DNA from: Elusimicrobia bacterium RIFOXYA2_FULL_47_53
GTDB lineage: Bacteria > Elusimicrobiota > Endomicrobiia > Endomicrobiales > XYA2-FULL-47-53
Assembly: GCA_001800315.1 (NCBI GenBank)
Contig: MGVE01000012.1
Coordinates: 1 to 63,028, forward strand
Length of the DNA: 63,028 nt
Direction of reading: 5' to 3'
Every line of letters starts with the position of its first letter. The first letter of the stretch is position 1. Positions 48,238 to 60,526 of the stretch are shown here, in pieces. The notes beneath the pieces are model-generated. The model did no database searches. It saw nothing but the letters and a program-made list of their open reading frames with translations, and was not told the origin of the DNA. Both the position numbers and the translations under genes were made by a program.

Positions 48238-51200
48238 TCAATTAAATATTTTACCGACGGCAGAAATCAGCTGTTCCATAGAATATGGTTTCTGCAGAAA
48301 ATCAAAACCGCCGTCCCTGATATTTTTTTCGCTTACTTTTTCATCAGTGTAACCGCTGCACAGAATAACCGGCAGAGCGGGATTCATGGAACGGAGCTCG
48401 GTTACCACCTGAAAGCCGTTTTTATCCGGCAGGATAACATCGCTGAATATCAGGTCAAATTTCCCGTTTTCCTGATTGTACAAATCCATAGCCTTCTTTG
48501 CGTTTTCAGCGCTGTAAACGGCAAAACCGGCCATGGAAAGGACTCTGACAGCGAAACGGCGAACGCCATCCTCATCCTCAATGACAAGCACCTTTCTGTT
48601 ATTCGGTTCCTTGATATTTGATCCCGCGGATATTTTTGAACCGCCAGTCGCCTCGCGCGGCGGCAAACCCGCTCCCGCCGATACAGGAAGATAAATGAAG
48701 AAGCCGGTGCCTTTGCCGGGTGTGCTTTCAACCGTTATCCACCCTTCATGCTGTTTAATAATGCCGTAGGAGGTGGAAAGCCCCAGGCCCGTGCCTTTTC
48801 CCAACCCCTTAGTGGTAAAAAAAGGCTCAAACAATTTCTGCAATACATCGCTTGTCATTCCGGAACCGTTGTCCTCAACAGAAAACCTCACAAATCTTCC
48901 CTCGCGCGCGTCCGGGTGTTTCTCGCAATAACCGCCGTCAATATCCACAACCGCGGTGCCAAGCGTGATCTTTCCGCTATCGGCAATCGCGTCCCTGCCA
49001 TTTAAGACCAAATTGATAATAATATGTTCAAGCTGGACCCTGTCGGCAAAAACATGATCTATTTCGCCCCCGAGCTGAAGCTCAACTGAAACATTCTCCC
49101 CGATAGTCCTTCTGAGCATCTGCGTGGTGTCACGAATGACGGAATTCAGGTCAACATTCTCCCTGCGCAGCATCTGTTTTCTGCCGAAAGCCAGAAGCTG
49201 GCTTGTCAGAGCGGCAGCCCGCTCGCCCGCCATTTTTATTTCTTCAATTTCCTGACGCTTAGGGTCGCCGTTATCCATCTCGGCAAGCAGAACAGCGCAG
49301 TTGCCGAGCACCGCTGTCATTAAATTATTAAAGTCGTGAGCTATGCCGCCGGCAAGTTTTCCTATGGCTTCCATTTTCTGAGACTGCAAAAGCTGCTGTT
49401 CAACGGACTGCCTCTGCTCAATTTCCTTCTGGAGCCGGTCATTGGCGGCCACAAGCTCGGCGGTCCTGGCCTTAACCCTGCTTTCCATCTCGGAATACAG
49501 CTTGGCATTTTCAATGGAAATCGCCGCCTGGGCCGAAAGCATTTGAAGCACTTCCAGATGTTCATCCGTGAACGCGCCCGCCACTATATTGTTTTCGCAG
49601 TAAAGTATCCCGGAAAGCTTGTTCTGCTGCCTTATTGGCATGCAAAGAAGCGACTTCGGCCGGTTGCGTGCTATATAGTCATCGTTAAGGTATTTATCGT
49701 CAATTGAAGCGTCCTTAAGATTTACGCTTTCATGCGTTCTCCAGACATAGTTCACTATTGAAATTGAAATGCCGGAACTTTCGCTCAGCGGCCCCGGCAC
49801 AACCGTTCCCGATACATCTTCCCCCGAACCCGCCTCAACGAACAGCCTGCCGTCGCGCTCGGCTATAAGGAACCCTTTCTGAGCACCGGCATTTTTTATC
49901 AGGATCTCAACGAGGCGCTTGAGGAGTTTATCAAACGATATCTCTTCCGATATGGCCTGCGAACTTCTCAACACCGCGATGGAATCTAAATCCCCGCTCA
50001 ACACCGGTTCTTTTCCGGAAGCTTCGGCCGCAGGAATAGTCTTTATTAAGATTTCAGCGTATTTTTCATTAAAGCTTTTTACTTTTCCCGCGGCACCCCA
50101 CTGCTGGAAACAGCCACGGGCCTGGCGCAGGTATACCCCAGCCATATACTCCATGCCCTGAGAAATGCAATATAATGCCGCCAACTCGTTGCCAGCCCCT
50201 TCTTCCTGAATAAAACCGTATTTTCTTGACTCTTCAACCGACTTGGAATAATAGCGCAACGCCTTAAGGCCATTCCCCGAGATCCCGGCCAACTCGGCTC
50301 TCAGCAGGTAATACTTATTGGAATAATTTTCAGGGCTCGTTTTACTCCACTTCCTGTATTTATTCAGGCTTTGAAGCAGGCGGCCCAGATGACGAACGCG
50401 CTCCATCGCGCCGAGGCGTTTATCGCTCAAAAGCCTGGCCGAAACCACACCTTTATAAAATTCAAATACAGCGGCGTAATACATACCCGCTAAAACCACA
50501 AGTTTGCCGCTGAGCAGGTCACAAATCCTGCCGGCCGCCTCATATTCACCGTATGCAAACAACACCGAAAGCTTGAGTATATAATGCAGGCCCCTCATCA
50601 GGCCGGCTTTTTCTTCCTCTATCATGCTTACATGTTTTGACTCGCTGAAGGTTCCGTCGTCAAAAGAAATAGGGCTGGCTGTCCTGCCCGCCAGGCAAAG
50701 AGCCGAGTACAGCGAACTGGTAATGCTTAAAACCATGTCGGGCCGTTTCTGACGGGTAAACTCTTCCATCGCCGAACCGCAGCGGCTTAGAAGCTGTTCA
50801 AGATTCTCGCCCGAGAAATACTTAAGGCCCACCTGAGCAGCAAGGCACCAGCTGCTCAGTACAAAATTCCCCTGTCTGAGAGCGAATTCATGGCCTCTTA
50901 TATGGCAGTCTATGGCGTCTTTGAGAGGCTGTTTCCAGTGAATCACAAACATCCCGAAAATGAAATTATCATAAGCGATGTTATACTGATTTTTGTATTT
51001 TTCACCAAGCCTTAGGGCCATCACACCATATTCATAACCTGTTTTATACATCCCGAAAGCTCCGCATAAGACCGCGGCATAGAGCATATAGCCGTTTGAT
51101 GAACGATCGTCATTGCCGTACTTGACGGATATTCCGGCGCCTTTAAGCATGCTCACGGAAAACAAATCCTGAGAAATAAAATAAGTGGGCCCGCCCATAT

Positions 51201-53859
51201 CATAACATAGGGTTGCGGCAAGCTTTTTTTCCGGATCGGTCAGTTCTGGCTGGAGAAAAAGATCTTCCGGAGTGCGCCTTCCAATAATAAAGCGGACCCT
51301 TAAAAATTCCATTAACACCAAAAGTTTATTGGCTTTCTGCGGTATGAATACTCCGAGTGATCTCAGTCCGTCAATACCGGCAAGCACGGCTTCCCAAAAG
51401 CGCGACAAATGAGTATTTATAACCATCGCGCTCCAGTGTGCCTTTGCTTTTTCCGCGGCGGTACGGACATTTTTCATAAGTTCCCAGAATATGAGCTCGG
51501 CCTCTTTCTCGGAACCTGAGAGAAATAGAGACTCATACAAAGCCAGATTTACATTATAAGCCAATTCGTAATCTGCCCTCCATCCAGCCTGGCCGCCTGT
51601 ATATTCGCGGGCAGACTCAAGGTAGCGGGCTGCCAGTTCATATGAAGCGCCCCTCCTGGCCCGCTTACCGGCAGAGAAATTAAGCCTTGCGAATTTAAGC
51701 CTTGTCGCGGCATTACCCTCAATTGACTTCCCGAAATTGATGTGGTCGCACACCTCAAAAATTCGTTCCTCATTGTCAGGATCCGTGATTTTTTCAAGCA
51801 TCAGCCTGCCGATATTGTAATGAAGCTGTGGCCTTTCCCTTTCGTCCACCAGGCTGTAGGCGGCTTCCCGGATGCGGTCATGAGCGAAAATGTATTCATC
51901 GCGCCGGCTGTAAATCATGCCCTCGGAGATCGCCTCGTTAAGTTCCAAAAATACGGCCTCGGGAGATTTTCCCGACAGGGCGGCAAGGATTCCTATCCCG
52001 AAGCGCCCGCCGATAGTTGAAGCAAAGCGCAGGATACCCTGCGTCTCGGTTTTCAGCGTGTGAATTCTTCCAATCATCAGGCGCACCACATCTTCCGTGG
52101 CATCCATATCCTTTATGTCATTTTCGTCCCACTTCCAGTAACCGTTTATGCTCCTGAGTTTACCCTCAGAATGCATCTTAAGCATAAGGTTTTTGACAAA
52201 AAACGGATTTCCTCCGGCCCGCTGGTATACGATACGCGCGAGGCCCTCGGCTTTCAGCCAGTCAAAACCCGGGGTATCGGCTATAAGTTCGCTCACATTC
52301 CTTTCCGTAAGCATGGCGAGGGTTATATTCTCAATTCTGACGCCGGATTCCCGAACATGCTCCATCATCTTGGTGAACGGATGGAGTTTCCCTGTTTCAT
52401 TGTCGCGGTAGGAGAAAATTATCATTAAATTTGAAAAACGGTCATCGCTAAGCACCGCTTCCATGAGATTTATGCTTGCCAGATCGGCCCACTGCATATC
52501 GTCAAGAAAAAGCACAAGAGGTTTTTCTTTCCTGCAGAATACGCGGATAAAATCTTTGAAAACCATCATAAACCTGTTCTGAGTTTCAGTGGGGCCGAAC
52601 TCTTCCGCGGGTTCAATGTGGCCGACTATGTGCGAGAGCTCGCTTATCATATCCGAGACTACCACCGCGTTTTTGCCGAGTTCATCGGTTATTCTCCGCT
52701 TCCATTCACCGACCTCCTGGTCGCTGTCCATAAGCAGCTGCCTTATGAGTTCTCTGAAAGCCTCTAAAATTCCGGCATAAGGCACGAAGCGGCGGTATTG
52801 ATCGTATTTACCCTTAATAAAATAGCCGCGCGTTTGAGCTACCGCGGTCTGAAGTTCGCCTACCAAAGCGCTCTTTCCTATACCCGCGGGGCCGCTTACC
52901 GCGGCGACACAGACGGCCCCCTCTTCAATTGTTTTATTTAGAAGCTCTCTTAACTGTTTTATCTCCTCTTTTCTTCCGAAAAGGCGAAGCGGCATTCTCA
53001 GCACCGAACCGGCATCCCTCTGTCCGGCAGAAAAATCCGCTCGGTCGGATCCGAAAGCCCGGCACTCCCGCAGGTCTTCCCTTACCCCGGAGGCGCTGTA
53101 ATACCTGGTGTCCGGATCCTTAATTAAAAGTTTGGAAACTATTTTTGAGAGGCAGGTATGAAAACCGGGAACGGCTTTATACAATTCTTCGGCTTCCGTG
53201 GCGATATGCTTATAGACAAGTTCCGTAGCGTCGGAGGATTCAAAAGGGTATTTTCCGCTGGCGGTGTGAAACAGCACAATTCCAAGAGAGTACAGGTCGC
53301 TGCGGCAGTCAATCTGCCTGTTAAGGCGGCCTGTCTGTTCAGGCGATACAGACAAAAGCCTTGGATTAGGGGATCCGTCCGAAAGCCGCCACTGGGATAT
53401 TTCAAGCATGCCGATACCGCCGAGACGGACATCCCCGTGCGGGCCGGCATAAATATTGTGAGAGCTGACGCCTCCGTGTACTATGCCCTTTGAATGAAGA
53501 AATTCAAGCCCAAGACAGACCTGAGAACCGGCGTCAAAAAAAAGGCCCAGATCCTGAGGCCCGTTTACAATTTCGCTCAGCTGCCTCATTTGGCCTAAGT
53601 CTTCAACAATAAACAACCGGCCGCCGGACTCATAGACGCTTTCAACGCGAATCAGGCCTTTTAGATCCGGGGCAGACAATAAAGTACAGGCGGATTTTAT
53701 CCGGGAAATATCAGAGGAGCTTAACTCATTTAAATTATAGGCGCGCAGCAGCACGGCGCCGCCGGCTTCCCGCTCGGCGCGATATTCTTCGCATTCCCCC
53801 CAGAAACCGATGGGGCGAAGATTTTTATAACCGTTCAGTTGTTCGGGTATAGGTTCCAC
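48238..53859 (-). CDS. Giant hybrid sensor: pseudokinase-AAA ATPase-GAF-histidine kinase-receiver
   Basis: A 1873-residue soluble signalling protein. Order: Ser/Thr-kinase-like domain (about 10-270); AAA/STAND ATPase (Walker A GPAGIGKS at 323-330, Walker B LVLFLDDMQWAD) with a long helical-repeat region; GAF domain (about 1300-1460); coiled coil; histidine kinase (GGIAHDFNNLMTAVLGN, then DNGSGM and GKGTGLGLSTSYGI); C-terminal receiver with Asp in LIFSDVILPD. The N-terminal kinase looks inactive: HRD reads H128-G-G, DFG reads G148-I-G, and the ATP Lys is Arg39. No membrane segment or DNA-binding output. It lies between thyX and nrdR-nrdJ with its own likely promoter, so a nucleotide-stress role is possible but unproven. 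Confidence 0.92.
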   Translation of the reverse strand: MEPIPEQLNGYKNLRPIGFWGECEEYRAEREAGGAVLLRAYNLNELSSSDISRIKSACTLLSAPDLKGLIRVESVYESGGRLFIVEDLGQMRQLSEIVNGPQDLGLFFDAGSQVCLGLEFLHSKGIVHGGVSSHNIYAGPHGDVRLGGIGMLEISQWRLSDGSPNPRLLSVSPEQTGRLNRQIDCRSDLYSLGIVLFHTASGKYPFESSDATELVYKHIATEAEELYKAVPGFHTCLSKIVSKLLIKDPDTRYYSASGVREDLRECRAFGSDRADFSAGQRDAGSVLRMPLRLFGRKEEIKQLRELLNKTIEEGAVCVAAVSGPAGIGKSALVGELQTAVAQTRGYFIKGKYDQYRRFVPYAGILEAFRELIRQLLMDSDQEVGEWKRRITDELGKNAVVVSDMISELSHIVGHIEPAEEFGPTETQNRFMMVFKDFIRVFCRKEKPLVLFLDDMQWADLASINLMEAVLSDDRFSNLMIIFSYRDNETGKLHPFTKMMEHVRESGVRIENITLAMLTERNVSELIADTPGFDWLKAEGLARIVYQRAGGNPFFVKNLMLKMHSEGKLRSINGYWKWDENDIKDMDATEDVVRLMIGRIHTLKTETQGILRFASTIGGRFGIGILAALSGKSPEAVFLELNEAISEGMIYSRRDEYIFAHDRIREAAYSLVDERERPQLHYNIGRLMLEKITDPDNEERIFEVCDHINFGKSIEGNAATRLKFARLNFSAGKRARRGASYELAARYLESAREYTGGQAGWRADYELAYNVNLALYESLFLSGSEKEAELIFWELMKNVRTAAEKAKAHWSAMVINTHLSRFWEAVLAGIDGLRSLGVFIPQKANKLLVLMEFLRVRFIIGRRTPEDLFLQPELTDPEKKLAATLCYDMGGPTYFISQDLFSVSMLKGAGISVKYGNDDRSSNGYMLYAAVLCGAFGMYKTGYEYGVMALRLGEKYKNQYNIAYDNFIFGMFVIHWKQPLKDAIDCHIRGHEFALRQGNFVLSSWCLAAQVGLKYFSGENLEQLLSRCGSAMEEFTRQKRPDMVLSITSSLYSALCLAGRTASPISFDDGTFSESKHVSMIEEEKAGLMRGLHYILKLSVLFAYGEYEAAGRICDLLSGKLVVLAGMYYAAVFEFYKGVVSARLLSDKRLGAMERVRHLGRLLQSLNKYRKWSKTSPENYSNKYYLLRAELAGISGNGLKALRYYSKSVEESRKYGFIQEEGAGNELAALYCISQGMEYMAGVYLRQARGCFQQWGAAGKVKSFNEKYAEILIKTIPAAEASGKEPVLSGDLDSIAVLRSSQAISEEISFDKLLKRLVEILIKNAGAQKGFLIAERDGRLFVEAGSGEDVSGTVVPGPLSESSGISISIVNYVWRTHESVNLKDASIDDKYLNDDYIARNRPKSLLCMPIRQQNKLSGILYCENNIVAGAFTDEHLEVLQMLSAQAAISIENAKLYSEMESRVKARTAELVAANDRLQKEIEQRQSVEQQLLQSQKMEAIGKLAGGIAHDFNNLMTAVLGNCAVLLAEMDNGDPKRQEIEEIKMAGERAAALTSQLLAFGRKQMLRRENVDLNSVIRDTTQMLRRTIGENVSVELQLGGEIDHVFADRVQLEHIIINLVLNGRDAIADSGKITLGTAVVDIDGGYCEKHPDAREGRFVRFSVEDNGSGMTSDVLQKLFEPFFTTKGLGKGTGLGLSTSYGIIKQHEGWITVESTPGKGTGFFIYLPVSAGAGLPPREATGGSKISAGSNIKEPNNRKVLVIEDEDGVRRFAVRVLSMAGFAVYSAENAKKAMDLYNQENGKFDLIFSDVILPDKNGFQVVTELRSMNPALPVILCSGYTDEKVSEKNIRDGGFDFLQKPYSMEQLISAVGKIFN

Positions 53860-53891
53860 AAGAATTGCCTTTAAAACATTGGTGTGCCCAT

Positions 53892-53921
53892 ATTATCGCA
53901 TTAATTCACGCGAATATTCAA
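53892..53921 (-). promoter_or_regulatory. Possible sigma-70 promoter of the sensor gene
   Basis: TTGAAT and GATAAT are separated by 18 nt on the minus strand in the gap after thyX. It would give the sensor its own transcript with a leader of roughly 30 nt. Confidence 0.5.
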
Positions 53922-53949
53922 GGTTTTTTTTCTGAAAGGAGAAAATATG

Positions 53950-54618
53950 TCAGCTTTTTTTCCAGGGCGTGCCGCAGGGCTTTTCTTCGCGGCAGGAGTC
54001 GCTGACACAGTCTGGGCCTGCTCCGGCGAAAAGCAGAGGAGCGGCTTTCTTGGCCAGGGAGAGCATGCGGCAGGCAAGGCCGCGGATCTCCCACTGGGCC
54101 CTGTTGCAGCACCGAAGAGAAAAGAAATGCCGGAGCTCCCTTGTGTTCATAGTTAGTATTATTTTGGTGGAGGCGGACTGAGGGAGAATGTATCTGGCGT
54201 CTTCGGCAAGTATGCCGCGGGAGAGCATTTTGTCGTAGAGTTTTTTTGAATAGTCCAGAGCGTTGCAGTATTCGGAGAACAAATCGCCGTGCTTTTTGAT
54301 TTCAGGAGGCACAATAAACTCCAGAGAGCCCTTGAACTTTACATAGCGCTGGCTCTGCACTGAAAACGAAGCTATTCTGTGCCTGGTCAGCTGGGCGAGC
54401 AGGGCCCTGGAAACGCCCTCAACAGCGAATGTAAATGAGGCATGCTCCAGAACGGAAAGATGGCCTGAGGAAATTATTCTTGAAAGCAGGTCTTTTACGA
54501 CAGAGGGAGTGAGTTTTTCTGAAAGTTCTTCAATAGATACGCCGGAGTAACAAAGCCTTGCCGCGAGGGCGCAGGTTTTTTCCGGGTCAGTGGTATGTTT
54601 CAGGAGTTTTACCAGCAT
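53950..54618 (-). CDS. thyX: FAD-dependent thymidylate synthase
   Basis: ThyX methylates dUMP to dTMP using methylene-tetrahydrofolate and NADPH through FAD. The 222-residue protein carries the signature RHRIASFSVQSQRY (RHRx7S type), HLSVLEHASFTF, ARYILPQSASTKIILTMN and RELRHFFSLRCCNRAQWEIR. The C-terminal tail after about 190 is Cys-rich and unusual (CVSDSCREEKPCG). No thyA is present. It follows carB by 91 bp, a gap holding a GGTAAGGG-type repeat. Confidence 0.95.
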   Translation of the reverse strand: MLVKLLKHTTDPEKTCALAARLCYSGVSIEELSEKLTPSVVKDLLSRIISSGHLSVLEHASFTFAVEGVSRALLAQLTRHRIASFSVQSQRYVKFKGSLEFIVPPEIKKHGDLFSEYCNALDYSKKLYDKMLSRGILAEDARYILPQSASTKIILTMNTRELRHFFSLRCCNRAQWEIRGLACRMLSLAKKAAPLLFAGAGPDCVSDSCREEKPCGTPWKKS

Positions 54619-54709
54619 GGTTTCCAGTGATATGCGGCAAGCATTAAGTGAAAAGCAAAAACAACACCCGTCACTTACCCCCTACCCCTTACAGCTTACC
54701 CCTTGCCAA

Positions 54710-57700
54710 TTATTTCTTATAATATTCCTGCAGCGAATGAACCGATATTTCCCTGTTTTTCTGCGATTTAATGCCCTCTACCGTGGCCCGGGCCGCGGCA
54801 AGCGTCGTGAGTATTGGGATATTATAAATAACCGCGCTTCTTCTTATGTGGTAACCGTCGGCCCTGCTGACCTTGCCGGACGGCGTATTAATAATAAGGC
54901 TGACCTTTTTGTTTTTAATTATGTCCACTACATTAGGCCTGCCCTCGGAAATTTTATTTACAACAGTGACGGGAAGCTGGTGCTGGGCAAAGAATTCCGC
55001 GGTATGCGTCGTGGCCATTACCTCAAAACCCAGGTTCAGCAGTTCTTTTACCACAGGGAGCGCCTCCGCCTTATTGACGGGACCAAGGCTGACAAGAACC
55101 GCGCCGCTGCGAGGAAGCACAGAACCGGCCGCTATTTCGGCTTTGGCAAAAGCCCTGCCGAAATCGGAATCTATACCCATAACCTCGCCGGTACTCTTCA
55201 TTTCAGGTCCTAAAACCACATCCACATTTGAAAATCTTGTCCACGGAAGCACAACTTCCTTGACCGCTACATATTTTAATTTGGGAGGCGAGTCCTTAAG
55301 ACTGGAAGCCTTCATAATATTTTTTAATTTCTTCCCCACCATGACTTTCGCGGCCAGCTTGGCAAGGGCAAGCCCCGTTGCCTTGGAAACATATGGAATG
55401 GTTCTGGACGCGCGGGGATTTGCCTCAAGGATATACACCTTGCCGTCTTTTACGGCGAACTGGATATTCATAAGGCCCTTGACCTGCAGCATAACAGCCA
55501 GTTTGGTAGTGTATTGCTTAATTGTGGCTATTATTTCGGGGCTCAGGGTGTTCGGCGGGATAACGCAGGCCGAATCTCCGGAATGAATGCCGGCCTCTTC
55601 AATATGTTCCATTATACCGGCTATGTAAACATCCTTGCCGTCGCTTAAGGCGTCCACATCAACTTCAATGGCGTTATCCAGGAACTTATCAATCAGAATG
55701 GGCTTATCGGGAGAAACCTGGGCTGCCTGATTGATATATTCCGAGAGCATGTTATCGTCATAAACAACTTTCATGCCTCGGCCGCCAAGCACATAGGAAG
55801 GCCTGACCATGACAGGATAAGTAAGTTTATGAGCTATATCCCTCGCCTGAGCGAAGGAGAACGCCGTCCCGGAAGCGGCCTGGGGTATTTTAATTTTATC
55901 AAGAATTTTGCTGAATAATTTTCTATCCTCAGCGGTATCAATGGACTTAGGCGAGGTTCCGAGGATTTTCACACCGGCTTTATCCAGCGCGGGCGTGAGG
56001 TTAAGCGGCGTCTGCCCCCCGAACTGCACAACAACACCCATCGGCTTTTCTTTTTCTATGATATTTAATACATCTTCCGCGGTTAGCGGCTCAAAATACA
56101 GCCTGTCTGAAATATCGTAATCCGTGGACACAGTCTCGGGGTTACAGTTCACCATTATGGTTTCATAACCCTCGTCTTTCAAAGACATCACCGCGTGAAC
56201 GCAGCAATAGTCAAACTCAATGCCCTGGCCTATGCGGTTGGGCCCAGCGCCCAAAATCATCACCTTTTTCTTTTTGTCGGTCACAACCTCATCTTCCTGT
56301 TCATAGGTTGAGTAATAATAAGGCGTATAAGCCTCAAACTCCGCGGCGCAGGTGTCAACAAGCTTATAAGAAGGTTTTACCTTCAGCCGGTTTCTTAAAG
56401 CCCTAACCTTCTCGTGGCTCTGTTTGGTAAGGTAAGCTATCTGCTGGTCGGAAAAACCGAACTGCTTTGTGCGGTACAGAAAATCTTTTTTCTGCGCGGG
56501 CGGCATTTTGCTGAGCTGCGGTATCCGCAAAGCCCACTGGAATATCTCGTAAATCTGCTGAATAAACCAGGGATCTATTTTGCTGAGGCTTATTACATCT
56601 TCCTGGCTCAGGCCCAGCTGGAAAGCGTGCATAATATTGAATATTCTCTCGCAGTTAGGAGTATTGAGCTTCATCCTTACTTCATTAAGCACTTCCTCTT
56701 TGAGCTTGCCGCCCTCTTTTATGGCCGCTTCAACCCGTTTATCGCTGCCCTTGCCGTCAAAACTGAGCCCGTTCCTTCCGACTTCAAGGCCTCTTACGGC
56801 TTTCTGGACGGCTTCTTTGAATGTCCTGCCCAGAGACATAACCTCGCCCACCGACTTCATGGCGGTGTTGAGGGTCTGGTCGGCTCCGGTGAATTTTTCA
56901 AAGGCGAACCTGGGTATTTTAACCACACAATAATCTATGGTCGGCTCAAAAGACGCCGGGGTTTTCTTTGTTATATCGTTGGGGACTTCATCAAGCCTGT
57001 AGCCCACGGCAAGCAGGCTGGCTATCTTAGCTATTGGGAATCCGGTGGCTTTTGAGGCAAGCGCCGAGGAGCGGCTTACCCTCGGGTTCATCTCTATTAC
57101 GACTATCCTTCCGTCTTTCGGGTTTACGGCAAACTGTATATTGGAACCGCCTGTATCAACCCCAATGGCCCTTATGACCTTAAAGGCCCAGTCCCTCATT
57201 TTCTGATATTCTTTATCCGTCAGTGTTTGGGCCGGAGCCACGGTGATTGAGTCCCCCGTATGAACGCCCATGGGATCAAAATTTTCAATGGAGCAGATTA
57301 CCACGCAGTTGTCGGCACAGTCGCGCATGACTTCAAGCTCAAACTCTTTCCAGCCGAGCACCGATTCTTCCACCAGTATTTCCCCGATGGGGCTGGCGTC
57401 AAGGCCTATGGAAACAGCGTCCAGCAGTTCCTCTCTGGTGTATACCGTGCCAGAACCTATTCCGCCCAGCGTAAAAGAGGGCCTGATTATTAACGGGAAC
57501 CCTATTTTTTCTGCGATCTTAAGGGCCTCTTCAAGTGAATACGCGTATCCGCTCTGAGGCAGGTCAAGGCCTATGTCCTGCATAGTCCTTCTGAAAAGCC
57601 TTCTGTCTTCGGCTTTCTGTATCGCGGGCAGTTTGGCGCCTATAAGCTCAACATTATATTTCTTTAAAACGCCGCTCTCCGAAAGAGCGACAGCAAGATT

Positions 57701-57988
57701 TAACGCGGTCTGTCCACCCAGGGTCGGAAGCAGCGCCTCGGGCCTTTCTTTTTCTATTATCTTTTCTATCACATCGGGAGCAAGAGGCTCAATATAGGTG
57801 GCGTCGGCAAACTCGGGATCGGTCATAATCGTGGCCGGATTTGAATTTACCAGAACGATTTTATAGCCTTCTTTTCTCAGCGCCTTTATGGCCTGGGTGC
57901 CGGAATAGTCAAACTCGCAGGCCTGGCCGATAACTATCGGGCCGGATCCGATTATGAGTATTTTCTTGATATCTGTTCTTTTTGGCAT
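54710..57988 (-). CDS. carB: Carbamoyl-phosphate synthase large subunit
   Basis: CarB makes carbamoyl phosphate from bicarbonate, ammonia and two ATP. The 1092-residue protein has the two homologous ATP-grasp halves: [22 protein letters not shown] starts the first and [22 protein letters not shown] the second; [17 protein letters not shown] and [16 protein letters not shown] are the corresponding substrate loops. The C-terminal MGS-like allosteric domain (about 960-1092) is present. It follows carA by 17 bp. Confidence 0.98.
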   Translation of the reverse strand: MPKRTDIKKILIIGSGPIVIGQACEFDYSGTQAIKALRKEGYKIVLVNSNPATIMTDPEFADATYIEPLAPDVIEKIIEKERPEALLPTLGGQTALNLAVALSESGVLKKYNVELIGAKLPAIQKAEDRRLFRRTMQDIGLDLPQSGYAYSLEEALKIAEKIGFPLIIRPSFTLGGIGSGTVYTREELLDAVSIGLDASPIGEILVEESVLGWKEFELEVMRDCADNCVVICSIENFDPMGVHTGDSITVAPAQTLTDKEYQKMRDWAFKVIRAIGVDTGGSNIQFAVNPKDGRIVVIEMNPRVSRSSALASKATGFPIAKIASLLAVGYRLDEVPNDITKKTPASFEPTIDYCVVKIPRFAFEKFTGADQTLNTAMKSVGEVMSLGRTFKEAVQKAVRGLEVGRNGLSFDGKGSDKRVEAAIKEGGKLKEEVLNEVRMKLNTPNCERIFNIMHAFQLGLSQEDVISLSKIDPWFIQQIYEIFQWALRIPQLSKMPPAQKKDFLYRTKQFGFSDQQIAYLTKQSHEKVRALRNRLKVKPSYKLVDTCAAEFEAYTPYYYSTYEQEDEVVTDKKKKVMILGAGPNRIGQGIEFDYCCVHAVMSLKDEGYETIMVNCNPETVSTDYDISDRLYFEPLTAEDVLNIIEKEKPMGVVVQFGGQTPLNLTPALDKAGVKILGTSPKSIDTAEDRKLFSKILDKIKIPQAASGTAFSFAQARDIAHKLTYPVMVRPSYVLGGRGMKVVYDDNMLSEYINQAAQVSPDKPILIDKFLDNAIEVDVDALSDGKDVYIAGIMEHIEEAGIHSGDSACVIPPNTLSPEIIATIKQYTTKLAVMLQVKGLMNIQFAVKDGKVYILEANPRASRTIPYVSKATGLALAKLAAKVMVGKKLKNIMKASSLKDSPPKLKYVAVKEVVLPWTRFSNVDVVLGPEMKSTGEVMGIDSDFGRAFAKAEIAAGSVLPRSGAVLVSLGPVNKAEALPVVKELLNLGFEVMATTHTAEFFAQHQLPVTVVNKISEGRPNVVDIIKNKKVSLIINTPSGKVSRADGYHIRRSAVIYNIPILTTLAAARATVEGIKSQKNREISVHSLQEYYKK

Positions 57989-58005
57989 AATATTCCTTAG
58001 TTAAA

Positions 58006-60512
<2,507 letters not shown>

Positions 60513-60526
60513 AAACAGCCAACCGG

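Noticed and set aside
48748-53493. Several plus-strand frames of 80-120 codons within the sensor gene
   Set aside because: They lie antisense to a long protein with continuous recognisable domains and have no features of their own.
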